A stretch of DNA of 64,000 nt from M3007 sp044230315. GTDB lineage: Bacteria > Bacteroidota > Bacteroidia > Chitinophagales > Saprospiraceae. The DNA lies in the NCBI GenBank assembly GCA_044230315.1, contig JBGARJ010000007.1, positions 1 through 64,000 of the forward strand, in the 5' to 3' direction. A program made the position numbers and the translations under genes. Below are positions 52,484 to 60,533 of this stretch, piece after piece (the first letter of the stretch is position 1; every line of letters begins with the position of its first letter). The notes beneath the pieces were generated by a model. That model made no database searches. It was not told the DNA's origin and saw only the letters and a list, made by a program, of their open reading frames with translations.

Positions 52484-52864
52484 ATGGAAGACCACGAAGG
52501 CAAAAAAATACTGGTGATCCAGACCCATGGGGTGGAAACACCCACCCGCACCTATTCTCCGCTGTTCTATGCCGTGGCCGCCGCCGCAATGGAGATGGAC
52601 GTGATGGTTTGGTTTACCATGAACGGCACCAACCAACTCAAAAAAGGCGCCGCCGAACAGGTGCAACTCGACCCTACCAGCGATGTCACGCTCAAAACCA
52701 TGCTCCAAATGGCAATGGACAATGACGTCAAACTCCGGGTGTGCCAGCAGAGCCTCACGCTCTGGAACATGACCCCGGCCGACCTTATCGACGGCGTATC
52801 CATCCTCGGCGCCACCAGCATCATCGACCTGGCCCTGGAGGCCGATCATGTCATGTATTTCTGA
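52484..52864 (+). CDS. DsrE family protein (second, short)
   Basis: This is a 126-residue DsrE/DsrF-like protein. It starts KKILVIQTHGVETPTRTYSP, contains a helix-turn AAAAMEMDVMVWFTMNG and has the candidate sulfur-carrying Cys87 in VKLRVCQQSLTLWNM. ATG 52484 is preferred over TTG 52472. It is shorter than the DsrE at 50613 and resembles the DsrE3B/3C-type partners found beside sHdr genes. It probably forms part of the sulfur relay or a hetero-oligomer with the first DsrE. Confidence 0.8.
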   Translation: MEDHEGKKILVIQTHGVETPTRTYSPLFYAVAAAAMEMDVMVWFTMNGTNQLKKGAAEQVQLDPTSDVTLKTMLQMAMDNDVKLRVCQQSLTLWNMTPADLIDGVSILGATSIIDLALEADHVMYF

Positions 52865-52884
52865 TTCAAAACCAACCTAGACAT

Positions 52885-53358
52885 ATGGCACACGAAAAAA
52901 TAAACGGCTGCGTCATCGTCAAAGACCTTTATTATTCCGTCAATGACCATACCTGGATCCGGCCCAACGACGACGGGACGGTGACCGTGGGCATGACCGA
53001 TATCGCCCAAACCCTGGCCGGGCCCATCCTGCACGCCAAAGCCAAAAACGTGGGGGCGGTGCGCGAAAAAGGCAAACCCATTGCCACGGTGGAAAGCGGC
53101 AAGTGGGTGGGACCCATCAAGTCGCCTGTATCGGGGGAGATCGTGGAAGTCAATGAAAAAGTGGCCACCGACGCGCAGCTGCTCAACCGCAGCCCTTACC
53201 GCGACGGTTGGGTGCTGAAAATGAAACCCAGCAACCTCGACGCCGACCTGCAGGAAATGGTCACAGGCGATGCCGCAGTGGAAGCGTACCGGGCCAAAAT
53301 CGCTGCCGACAACCTCAAGGCTTGCTCCCATATCGAAGGTTCCGACGAATACGATTAA
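52885..53358 (+). CDS. lbpA: Lipoate-binding protein LbpA (first copy)
   Basis: This is a GcvH-like lipoyl carrier of 157 residues specific for sulfur oxidation. The lipoylated lysine is Lys73 in TVESGKWVGPIKSPVSGEI. The SGKWVGP context is the LbpA signature and differs from the ESVKAAS of glycine-cleavage H proteins. It should present sulfur-loaded lipoamide to the sHdr complex. It directly precedes shdrC1. No glycine cleavage genes are nearby. Confidence 0.92.
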   Translation: MAHEKINGCVIVKDLYYSVNDHTWIRPNDDGTVTVGMTDIAQTLAGPILHAKAKNVGAVREKGKPIATVESGKWVGPIKSPVSGEIVEVNEKVATDAQLLNRSPYRDGWVLKMKPSNLDADLQEMVTGDAAVEAYRAKIAADNLKACSHIEGSDEYD

Positions 53359-53414
53359 CCCCCGGCCATTCCCCGGAACCTGTTTGCATTTTACCATCTT
53401 AAACTCCCGCAACT

Positions 53415-54116
53415 GTGGCGCTCGATCTATCCATCAACAAATACGCAGACGTATCCGACGAGGAGAAGGAACGGCTGTTTGACGCCGTAAAAGCCGACAT
53501 GCGGTACGACCATGCGCTCTACGGCTGCTATGAATGCGGCATCTGCGTGGCGGCCTGCCCCTCGGCGCGGTTCTACGACTTCAGCCCCCGCGTGATTGCC
53601 CAAGCCGCCGCCCGCGAAGACGCCGACCTCATGTACACGCTGATGAACGACAGCATCTGGGATTGCTCGCAGTGTTTTTCCTGCGACCGCTGCCCGCGGC
53701 AAAATTCGCCGGGGATGCTGATCACTATCATGCGGGAAGTGGCCGTGAACAACGGCCTGCAAACCGCCCGCAAAGCGCTGGAAGGCTATGGCCGGATCAT
53801 CTATAAAATCATGTCCACGGGCACACAAGTGTCGCCCGACATGCTCCAGCCCAATGCCTTCCCCGATTGGGGCGGACACGTACACGAAATCTCCGAGAAC
53901 CTCGATGTGTGGCGCCGCGCTCTGCCCCCCGAAACCCTGCACACCACCGAAACCGGTTGGGCGGTAGACGACAAAACCATCATTGAACTCTACCTCATCT
54001 GGCACATGACGGGTGTGATGAACATGATCGAGGAGGTGGACAGCGGCCTGCACATGATCCTGGTGGACGTGATGGAAGAGAAACTGGAAGAAGCCGGGTA
54101 TGATGTGTCTTTTTAA
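53415..54116 (+). CDS. shdrC1: sHdrC1, 4Fe-4S ferredoxin subunit of the sulfur-oxidising Hdr-like complex
   Basis: This is a 233-residue cytoplasmic iron-sulfur subunit. Two clusters are visible: Cys38/41/44/48 (CYECGICVAACPSA) and Cys84/87/90/93 (CSQCFSCDRCPRQNSPGM), like HdrC. A C-terminal helical domain of about 130 residues follows. It starts with GTG at 53415, 56 bp after lbpA, and is followed by a 335-bp gap before shdrB1. It is expected to conduct electrons between sHdrB and sHdrA. Confidence 0.9.
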   Translation: MALDLSINKYADVSDEEKERLFDAVKADMRYDHALYGCYECGICVAACPSARFYDFSPRVIAQAAAREDADLMYTLMNDSIWDCSQCFSCDRCPRQNSPGMLITIMREVAVNNGLQTARKALEGYGRIIYKIMSTGTQVSPDMLQPNAFPDWGGHVHEISENLDVWRRALPPETLHTTETGWAVDDKTIIELYLIWHMTGVMNMIEEVDSGLHMILVDVMEEKLEEAGYDVSF

Positions 54117-54451
54117 ATGTAAAAGGCAGCAGGCTTAAAGGATGGAAAGCAATGCTACAAACAGAACGCCCCAAGGAGGCGATTTTTAATCCGCTAATTT
54201 ATTCCTATCCAAAACTCATATCATATTAAAAATCTGATTTTCAACAAGATAACCCCTTCTGCCTTTAAAATTTATCATTTTAAATCAATAGTCCGGCACA
54301 TTTTGCTGTTGGCAAGGACGCCGACAGCGGCATTTCGTTGAAAATCAAGCCGCAACGCCGTTGATGGCGCCCTCGCCAACAACATGCACCAGGCTTCACT
54401 TTCAACGGTTTGCAAGAACCTGCCGGACTACTGTTAAATTTTACATTAAGA
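54117..54451 (+). other. Structured gap inside the shdr operon (between shdrC1 and shdrB1)
   Basis: This 335-bp gap has no gene and is unusually long for this operon. The first 150 bp are AT-rich, with short inverted ends AAAGGCAG (54122-54129) and CTGCCTTT (54259-54266). Then comes a long stem-loop at 54307-54381. No T-run follows the stem, so it is not a simple terminator. Confidence 0.6.
54307..54381 (+). other. Long imperfect RNA stem-loop before shdrB1
   Basis: The arms TGTTGGC, AGG, CGCC (54307-54322) pair with GGCG, CCT, GCCAACA (54366-54381), interrupted only by two opposite A-C mismatches. The stem continues as CAGCGGC/GCCGTTG with one wobble, leaving a 25-base loop. It ends about 70 bp before the shdrB1 ATG. 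Confidence 0.6.
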
Positions 54452-55633
54452 ATGATCCACCTGCCTATCCTCAACGCAAAAGAACGCGAGTTCAACCTGC
54501 CGGCCGAGCCGCCGACGGAGGACTACCACGAAGCCCTGGAAGAACTCGAACGCGAGGGCGAGATCATTATCCAGCGGGTGCCCGAACCCTATATCGAGGT
54601 AAAGACCAAGTACGGGCGCATCAAAAAGATCCCGGTGGAAAAGACCTGGCACCACAAGAGCTGCGGACAGTGCGGGCATATCCCAGGCTATTCGACCTCC
54701 ATCTTCTGGCTCAACCGCCAGTTGGGGCTCGATTATCTGGACCCCAAAGATCAAACTTCCTGCACCGCCTGGAACTACTACGCCTCCGCCACCTCCAACC
54801 CGGCGGCCCAGGCCGCGGTGGCGATCCGCAATTTTGCTGCCGCCCATGAAACGGGTTATTTCCCGATCATCCACTGCGGCACCAGCTTCGGACACTACAA
54901 AGAGGTGCGGCAGTCGCTGATCCAATACCCCGACTTGCGCAAACAAGTGCGCGAGATCATGGCCAAACTTGGCAAAAAACTGGTCATCCCCGAGGAAATC
55001 GTGCACTACAGCGAATGGGTGTACGCCATGCGCGACCGAATTGCCGCGCGCCAGGTGATCGACATGAGCAACATCACCGCCACCGTACACCCGGCTTGCC
55101 ATTACCACAAACTCATCGAGGAAGACGCCATCTACACCCCCGAAATCTACGGCGCGCAGCGCACCGCGGTGATTACCGGCGTGCTGAAAGAACTCGGCAT
55201 CAACGTGGCCGATTACTCCACCTGGTTCGATTGCTGCGGTTTCGGCTTCCGGCACATCCTCGTATCGCGCGATTTCTCCCGCTCCTTTGCCGTACAGCGC
55301 AAAATCGAGGTGATGATGGAAGAAGCGCACCCCGATATCACCGTCACCCACGATACCGGCTGCGTAACCACGCTCGACCAGAGCCAGTTTGCCGGCAAAG
55401 CACACGATAAAAAAGTGGGGCTGCCCGTCATGGCCGACTCGCAGGTGGCGGCCCTGGCCATGGGCGCCCACCCGTATAAGGTGCTCCAATTACACTGGCA
55501 CAATACCGACAACAAAGGTTTTCTGGAAAAGATCGGCTTCGACCCCGATGAAAAATGGCGCGAATTCGAAGATGCCGTCGCCAAACTCAAGGACGGCTCG
55601 AAGCAATTCCTGACCTGGGAGGACACGGATTAA
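54452..55633 (+). CDS. shdrB1: sHdrB1, CCG-domain subunit of the sulfur-oxidising Hdr-like complex
   Basis: This is a 393-residue HdrB homologue with two CCG domains. The first has Cys71/Cys74 (HKSCGQCGHI), Cys104 (TSCTAW, second Cys of the CC pair lost) and Cys142 (HCGTS, last Cys lost). The second keeps Cys216 (PACHYH) and Cys261-Cys262 (FDCCGFGF), but its last motif reads GCVTT (Cys304, Thr307) instead of CxxC. The start ATG 54452 fits the conserved N-terminus; an upstream in-frame ATG at 54410 is possible. Expected to be the sulfur-chemistry subunit with noncubane or modified clusters, working with LbpA. Confidence 0.88.
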   Translation: MIHLPILNAKEREFNLPAEPPTEDYHEALEELEREGEIIIQRVPEPYIEVKTKYGRIKKIPVEKTWHHKSCGQCGHIPGYSTSIFWLNRQLGLDYLDPKDQTSCTAWNYYASATSNPAAQAAVAIRNFAAAHETGYFPIIHCGTSFGHYKEVRQSLIQYPDLRKQVREIMAKLGKKLVIPEEIVHYSEWVYAMRDRIAARQVIDMSNITATVHPACHYHKLIEEDAIYTPEIYGAQRTAVITGVLKELGINVADYSTWFDCCGFGFRHILVSRDFSRSFAVQRKIEVMMEEAHPDITVTHDTGCVTTLDQSQFAGKAHDKKVGLPVMADSQVAALAMGAHPYKVLQLHWHNTDNKGFLEKIGFDPDEKWREFEDAVAKLKDGSKQFLTWEDTD

Positions 55634-55700
55634 GGGCCAGGGCGCTGACTTCACATAACTGTTTGCAAATCAACCGTTCAACACACCATATTCATTTGAA

Positions 55701-56768
55701 ATGTCAAACAATAAGATACTTGTTATAGGCGGCGGCCCTGGCGGCCTGGTTGTGGCACGCGGCATTGCCGATCTGGGCTATCAGGCTATTTTGGTGGAAA
55801 AAAGAGACCGGCTGGGCGGCACCCCGGATGAAGCGCAATACGCGGCCCTCACGCCCGACCTGCGCGACGCCGACGAAGCCATCGGCGAAATGATCGAGCC
55901 GGTACAGAACAATCCCAACGTCGAGATCATGCTCAACACCCTTGTTACCGGCGCCGAAGGCAGTGCCGGCGATTTCCGGGTAAAGGCGCTGCAGCTGGGC
56001 AAGCCGGTCGAGATCAACGCCGGCGCCGTGGTGGTGTGCACCGGGTTTCAGCACTTCGACCCGGGCCGCGAAACCCAGAAATACGGCTACTACGAGCACG
56101 ACGACGTGATCACCCTCGTCGATTGTGAGAAGCTGCTCAAAGCCCACAACTTCGTGCGCCCTTCCAACGGCGAAAAGCCCAAGCGCGTCTGTTTCATTCA
56201 ATGCGTCGGCTCGCGCGACCGCCAGATCGGCAACGAATATTGCTCCAAAGTGTGTTGCGGTATCGCCTCCAAAGAGGCCATCGAGATCCGCCAGCAGGTG
56301 CCCGATTGCAAGGTGTATATCTTCTACATCGACATGCGCATGTACGGCTACTGGGAAAACGAAATTTACTGGCCCGCCCAGGAACAATACAAAGTCAATT
56401 ACATCAAGGGCATCGCGACGGAGATTCTGAAAAAGGGCGACAAACTCCTCGTCAAAGGCGAAGACACCACCCTGCGCCGCCCTATGGAAGTGGAAATGGA
56501 CATGGTCATCCTCTCCGTGGGCATGGAACCGAGCAGCGGCACGCACGACATGGCCAAGTTCTTCGGCCTGAAGCAAAACAAATACGGCTTTATTGAAACC
56601 GTCGGCGGCCCGCTGGATACGGTGACGACCCATGTGCCGGGCATATTTGCCGTGGGCGCCTGCACCGGCCCGGCCGACCTGGAAGATACCGTTTCGTCGG
56701 CCGGCGCGGCGGTCATGAAATCCATCGCGTTTTTGCGGAAAAGATCGCCGACAGCCGTAGCCCTGTAA
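55701..56768 (+). CDS. shdrA: sHdrA, FAD and 4Fe-4S subunit of the sulfur-oxidising Hdr-like complex
   Basis: This is a 355-residue flavoprotein. The dinucleotide-binding motif is GGGPGG at residues 10-15 (ILVIGGGPGGLVVARG), with VEKRDRLGG after it. The iron-sulfur site uses Cys164/168 and Cys181/185/186 (QCVGSRDR ... YCSKVCC). The C-terminal FAD-binding segment is HVPGIFAVGACTGPADLED. It has the short length of sHdrA and lacks the extra ferredoxin domains of methanogenic HdrA, which fits a non-bifurcating or sulfur-oxidising role. It lies 67 bp after shdrB1. Confidence 0.92.
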   Translation: MSNNKILVIGGGPGGLVVARGIADLGYQAILVEKRDRLGGTPDEAQYAALTPDLRDADEAIGEMIEPVQNNPNVEIMLNTLVTGAEGSAGDFRVKALQLGKPVEINAGAVVVCTGFQHFDPGRETQKYGYYEHDDVITLVDCEKLLKAHNFVRPSNGEKPKRVCFIQCVGSRDRQIGNEYCSKVCCGIASKEAIEIRQQVPDCKVYIFYIDMRMYGYWENEIYWPAQEQYKVNYIKGIATEILKKGDKLLVKGEDTTLRRPMEVEMDMVILSVGMEPSSGTHDMAKFFGLKQNKYGFIETVGGPLDTVTTHVPGIFAVGACTGPADLEDTVSSAGAAVMKSIAFLRKRSPTAVAL

Positions 56769-56801
56769 ACCTGCATCATTGAACGAATTAATACCGCAAC
56801 C

Positions 56802-57539
56802 ATGAGTCAAATTGTCGACACGGAGAGCGCCAAGGAATTCCTGAAGGAAGTGTCGGCGAATGTTTCACCCGACGAACTGAAGGCTATTTCGGAGAGCCTG
56901 GAGTTGAAAAGCCAGTTTTTTCAACACCGGCTGCGCACCGGAGCGGTGGAAAAACTGACGGCCCCCGATATCCGCCAGTTGCTGCGCGCCGTGTTTGCCA
57001 CCCGGCGAAAAGCCGCGCAGATCATGGAACAATTCCCGGCCGAAAGCCTCCGAACGTGGATGGCCGATCTGCTGCACAGCGACCAGGCACTGCCAACGCG
57101 TTTCCAGCAGTTTTTCGACCGGCTCGAAGGGCTGGAAGCGCCCTACCGCTTCGACCTGGCCGGCGAACTGCTGCACTACGCCTTCCCCGACCGCTACTGG
57201 CTGTGGGCGCGTTGGATGTGGGACCCCAAGGCCAACACCGGCGCCTTGCCGCTGGTCACCACGGAGGACTTCGACCTCCGCGCGCTGAGTTACGGCGAGA
57301 TGTACGTCAATGTGGGAAAAGCCGTGGCCTTCGTGCACGAGGTGGGCGACGCCGCGGGGTTCCAGCGCATCGACCGGACGCTGTTTGGCACCAATGTGTT
57401 TCTGTGTTCGGTGTACGCCGTGTATTCGTATACCGTGCTGCGGATGCGGATGACCCAGGAGTTCAACAAAGTAGTGCCCGGCTTGCCCGAACTTACCCGC
57501 CGCTTGCTCGGCGTTTACCGGATGGAAGAATTGACTTAA
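56802..57539 (+). CDS. shdrH: sHdrH-like accessory protein of the sHdr cluster
   Basis: This is a 245-residue soluble protein without cofactor motifs or membrane helices. It is helical in the first half (FLKEVSANVSPDELKAISES, LRAVFATRRKAAQIMEQFPA), with a Trp/Tyr-rich middle (FPDRYWLWARWMWDPKANTG). Its place between shdrA and the shdrB/C part is that of the sHdrH protein in other sHdr clusters, whose role is unknown. The name rests mainly on position and size. Confidence 0.65.
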   Translation: MSQIVDTESAKEFLKEVSANVSPDELKAISESLELKSQFFQHRLRTGAVEKLTAPDIRQLLRAVFATRRKAAQIMEQFPAESLRTWMADLLHSDQALPTRFQQFFDRLEGLEAPYRFDLAGELLHYAFPDRYWLWARWMWDPKANTGALPLVTTEDFDLRALSYGEMYVNVGKAVAFVHEVGDAAGFQRIDRTLFGTNVFLCSVYAVYSYTVLRMRMTQEFNKVVPGLPELTRRLLGVYRMEELT

Positions 57540-57564
57540 AATTGAAACAAGCAAACCTTTACGC

Positions 57565-58827
57565 ATGCCCGTAGATAAGAGTCAAATCATTGAAAAAGAA
57601 TCCGTTGTAGTTGACGGCATCGAATTGACCGCCGACTGGAACCGTATGTTCATGACCCGGGTGGTGTCGGCATACGAAGACGACCTGATGGAGCGGACCA
57701 CCTCTGTCGCCGGCGCCGAATCGCTGGGTTGGTGCTATCAGTGCGGGCAATGCGTCCCCGTGTGCCCGGTGGATACGGTGGGCGGCAGTTACGGCCCGCT
57801 CCGGATTTTCCGCAAGGTGCAACAAGGCATCGAATTGCTCGACGACCCCGACCTGTGGAAATGCACTACCTGCGCCAACTGCCTGCGCGTGTGCCCCAAG
57901 ACGGTGAACATGATCGATATCATGCCCGCCCTCCGTGAAGAAGCCGTGCTCGACGGCAAAGTGCCCGACGAACTGCAGGACGCTTTTACCAACACCTTCG
58001 AGTATGGCAACCCGCTGGGCGAATCGCAACGCAAACGGGCCGATTGGACCAAGGACAGCGGGGAAAACATCCCTGTTCTGGCTGAGATCAAACGCCCGGT
58101 CGATTTGCTCTGGTTCGTCGGGAGCTATCCGTCGTACCACGCCCGCGGCAAAGATGCGAGCCGGGCGCTCGCCAAGGTGCTCAACCTGCTGGGCGCCGAT
58201 TTCGGCATCCTGGGCACTGAAGAAAAAGACGACTGCGACTCCTTCCGGCTGGCCGGCGAAAAAGGTTTGTTCGAGGAATTTGCCGAATACAACATCAAAA
58301 CCTTCCGCAAATACCAGTTCAACCGGATTCTCCTTACCGACCCCCACGCCCTTAATGCGTTCCGGAAGGAATATCCCAAGTACGGCGGAAATTTTGAGAT
58401 CGTGCACTATACGACCTACCTGGCGCCGCTGTTGGAAAAACTGTCGTTCAGCAAAAAACTGAACTACAAAGTCACCTTCCACGACCCCTGCTACCTTGGC
58501 CGGCACAACGGCGAATTTGAAGCGCCGCGGCAGTGTCTGACGGCTATTCCAGGCGTGGAACTGATCGAAATGGGCCGTTGCAGGCAAAACAGCTTTTGTT
58601 GCGGCGGCGGCGGCGGCGGCATGTGGCTCGACGGATTCATGGCCGACCACGTCAACGAACGCCTGTCGGAAAACCGCGTGCGCGAAGCCGTCGAAACCGG
58701 CGCCGACGTACTGGCGGTATGTTGCCCGTACGAAGTATCGCGCTTTGAAGATGCCGTCAAATCCACCGGCAACGAAGGGAAACTCATCGTGCGGGACATC
58801 GTGGAACTGATTGCCGCAGCACTATAG
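57565..58827 (+). CDS. shdrB3: sHdrB3, fused HdrC-HdrB subunit (type II sHdr)
   Basis: This is a 420-residue fusion. The N-terminal ferredoxin part has Cys57/60/63/67 (CYQCGQCVPVCPVD) and Cys100/103/106/110 (CTTCANCLRVCPK). The C-terminal HdrB part has two CCG regions. The first is degenerate (GSYPSY, DDCDSFR, TDPHAL, with key Cys replaced by Ser or Asp). The second is intact (DPCYLGRHN, FCCGGGGGGMW, VCCPYEVSRF). Fusion of C2 and B2 into one chain (HdrB3/HdrD-like) together with EtfAB marks the type II sHdr system. The 160-bp repeat begins 3 bp after its stop. Confidence 0.88.
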   Translation: MPVDKSQIIEKESVVVDGIELTADWNRMFMTRVVSAYEDDLMERTTSVAGAESLGWCYQCGQCVPVCPVDTVGGSYGPLRIFRKVQQGIELLDDPDLWKCTTCANCLRVCPKTVNMIDIMPALREEAVLDGKVPDELQDAFTNTFEYGNPLGESQRKRADWTKDSGENIPVLAEIKRPVDLLWFVGSYPSYHARGKDASRALAKVLNLLGADFGILGTEEKDDCDSFRLAGEKGLFEEFAEYNIKTFRKYQFNRILLTDPHALNAFRKEYPKYGGNFEIVHYTTYLAPLLEKLSFSKKLNYKVTFHDPCYLGRHNGEFEAPRQCLTAIPGVELIEMGRCRQNSFCCGGGGGGMWLDGFMADHVNERLSENRVREAVETGADVLAVCCPYEVSRFEDAVKSTGNEGKLIVRDIVELIAAAL

Positions 58828-58830
58828 AAT

Positions 58831-58990
58831 AGAACATGTTTGGCTTTTCATGCTGAGGTGAAAATGAAAAATTTAATTTCAGGCAAGGCAAATTTTGCAG
58901 GCGTATGCGGGCAATCCGCCGAAAAATTTAACGCAGTATGAAATTAAATTTTCTATTTGCAGCCCAGCGATGAAATTCCAAACATGTTCT
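58831..58990. repeat. 160-bp palindromic (MITE-like) repeat, copy 2, inside the shdr operon
   Basis: It starts AGAACATGTTTGGC and ends TCCAAACATGTTCT, and is almost the reverse complement of copy 1 at 11195-11357 (differences confined to a few bases, mainly near the ends). Nested inverted arms allow the whole element to fold. It sits between shdrB3 (ends 58827) and the second lbpA (starts 59022) in the same transcription direction. No target-site duplication is clear. Confidence 0.9.
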
Positions 58991-59021
58991 TAACCCGGCC
59001 TTGTAATTCAATATTTAAACC

Positions 59022-59462
59022 ATGGAAATCACGGATATCCGCACCGACCTGCGCTACGACCCGAAAGAACTGTACTGGATCGATGTGCAGGGCAAAATCG
59101 CCCGCATCGGCATGTCACCCCTGGTGCAGGAAAGCACGGGGTCGTTTGTCGCCGTGCAATTCGCAGAGGCCGGCAAAACGCTCGTGCCGGGCGCGAGTTT
59201 TGGCAGCACAGAAGCCGAAAAACACGTCGGCCAGCTCAAATCGCCCCTGTCGGGCGTCCTGCTGCGCTGCAATCCGCAAGTTCGGGAGAACCCCCGCCTG
59301 ATCAACACCGATCCGTACGGGGCAGGCTGGCTGGCGGAAATCGAATTGACGAATACCGGCGCCGAGCTGCCTCTGCTCATCCAGGGAGAGGCCGCCGTAC
59401 GCGCTTTTTTTGAATCGGAGATCAAAAAATATCAGGACAAAGGCTGGCTTGCCGAATCGTGA
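59022..59462 (+). CDS. lbpA: Lipoate-binding protein LbpA-like (second copy)
   Basis: This is a 146-residue GcvH-like protein. The candidate lipoyl lysine is Lys67 in GSTEAEKHVGQLKSPLSGVL, flanked by the usual SPLSG turn. It differs strongly from the LbpA at 52885 (no SGKWVGP), so it may have another partner or act as an assembly carrier on which the radical SAM pair builds lipoate. It heads the lipoate-assembly block that follows the repeat. Confidence 0.82.
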   Translation: MEITDIRTDLRYDPKELYWIDVQGKIARIGMSPLVQESTGSFVAVQFAEAGKTLVPGASFGSTEAEKHVGQLKSPLSGVLLRCNPQVRENPRLINTDPYGAGWLAEIELTNTGAELPLLIQGEAAVRAFFESEIKKYQDKGWLAES

Positions 59463-59477
59463 GCGCCAGCATGCCGG

Positions 59478-60527
59478 ATGTCCAGCAAAACCTATTTTCA
59501 GATCAAATCACAGCCGAACAGCATGTTCCCAAATAGCGAAACTCGCCCGGATATGACCAACAGCAGCGGCGCCGCCGTAGCGGAACGAGCTGCCGTCCGG
59601 TCGGAAGCCTTTGCCGTACGCCAGGCTCATTTTCCCGATGAGATCAACTTTTATGCGCCGGGGCTCAAGCGGTACAGCATCCCGGGGTTCGAACAGCAAA
59701 ACCCCGGGGCCTTTCTCCCGATCAGCATCACCGGGGCCGGCTGCGCGCTCGACTGCGACCATTGCAACAAAAAGATCCTCGAACCGATGATCCCCCTCGA
59801 TGCCGCCGAAGGCCTGTTTGGCATGTGCCAAAAAATGGCGGCCGGCGGCACTGAATCGGTGCTCATCAGCGGCGGCTCCACCCGCACAGGAGAAGTGCCG
59901 TTTCTGAAACATATCGACGATATCCGGCGCATCAAGTCCGAATTAGGACTCCGGGTCATCATGCACACCGGGTTGGTCACCGACGAAAAACAAGCCGCCG
60001 CCCTTCGCTCGGCCGGCGTCGACGGGGTAGCCATCGACATCATCGGAGCCAATGAGACGATCCGCGACGTGTACCATATGAACGCGACCGTCGACGATTA
60101 CGATCGCTCCCTGGCGCTCCTGTCCGGTTACGGCCTGAGCCTGCGCCCGCACATCATCCTGGGTTTGCACTACGGCCGTTTTCTGGGGGAATACCAGGCG
60201 CTCGAAATGATCGCCCGGTACCCCGTGCACGCGTTGGTGGTCGTTATCCTCACCCCGCTGCACGACACGAAAATGTTTGGCGTCACGCCGCCCGACCCCG
60301 CCGAGGTGGATCGGTTTTTCCATATTGCCCGCCTCACCCTGCCCGACACCTACATCATGCTTGGCTGCGCCCGGCCAATGGGCGATTATAAAAAGGTAGT
60401 GGACCGGATGGCCGTGGAGGCTGGGCTGAACGGCATCGCTTATCCGGCGGAAGGCGTGGTTGAACACGCGGCCGGGCTTGGCCTCAAACCTTTATTTTTT
60501 GAAAATTCCTGCTCTTGCGGGTGCTGA
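59478..60527 (+). CDS. Radical SAM protein, lipoyl synthase LipS1/LipS2 type (first of two)
   Basis: This is a 349-residue radical SAM enzyme. The cluster motif is Cys89/93/96 (GAGCALDCDHCNKKIL), followed by a SAM-binding GGS (VLISGGSTRTGEV). A Cys-rich C-terminus (ENSCSCGC) may hold an auxiliary cluster. In organisms with sHdr, two such proteins (LipS1 and LipS2) together insert the two sulfurs into an octanoyl group bound to LbpA. I cannot say safely which of the pair this is, although LipS2 is my guess. The start is uncertain (ATG 59478, 59523 or 59553). It lies 15 bp after the second lbpA. Confidence 0.78.
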   Translation: MSSKTYFQIKSQPNSMFPNSETRPDMTNSSGAAVAERAAVRSEAFAVRQAHFPDEINFYAPGLKRYSIPGFEQQNPGAFLPISITGAGCALDCDHCNKKILEPMIPLDAAEGLFGMCQKMAAGGTESVLISGGSTRTGEVPFLKHIDDIRRIKSELGLRVIMHTGLVTDEKQAAALRSAGVDGVAIDIIGANETIRDVYHMNATVDDYDRSLALLSGYGLSLRPHIILGLHYGRFLGEYQALEMIARYPVHALVVVILTPLHDTKMFGVTPPDPAEVDRFFHIARLTLPDTYIMLGCARPMGDYKKVVDRMAVEAGLNGIAYPAEGVVEHAAGLGLKPLFFENSCSCGC

Positions 60528-60533
60528 TCGTCT

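Noticed and set aside
52885..53358. Glycine cleavage H protein
   Set aside because: The lysine context is ESGKWVGP and no gcvT or gcvP is nearby; the neighbours are sHdr genes.
54446..55489. 347-codon minus-strand frame across shdrB1
   Set aside because: Shadow of the conserved sHdrB1 frame; similar shadow frames occur over shdrA, soeA and the lipoate genes.
53415..58827. Methanogen-type HdrABC or flavin-based bifurcating complex
   Set aside because: sHdrA is short without extra ferredoxin domains, there is no MvhD or FlxA partner, and LbpA, TusA, DsrE and LipS genes tie the cluster to sulfur oxidation.
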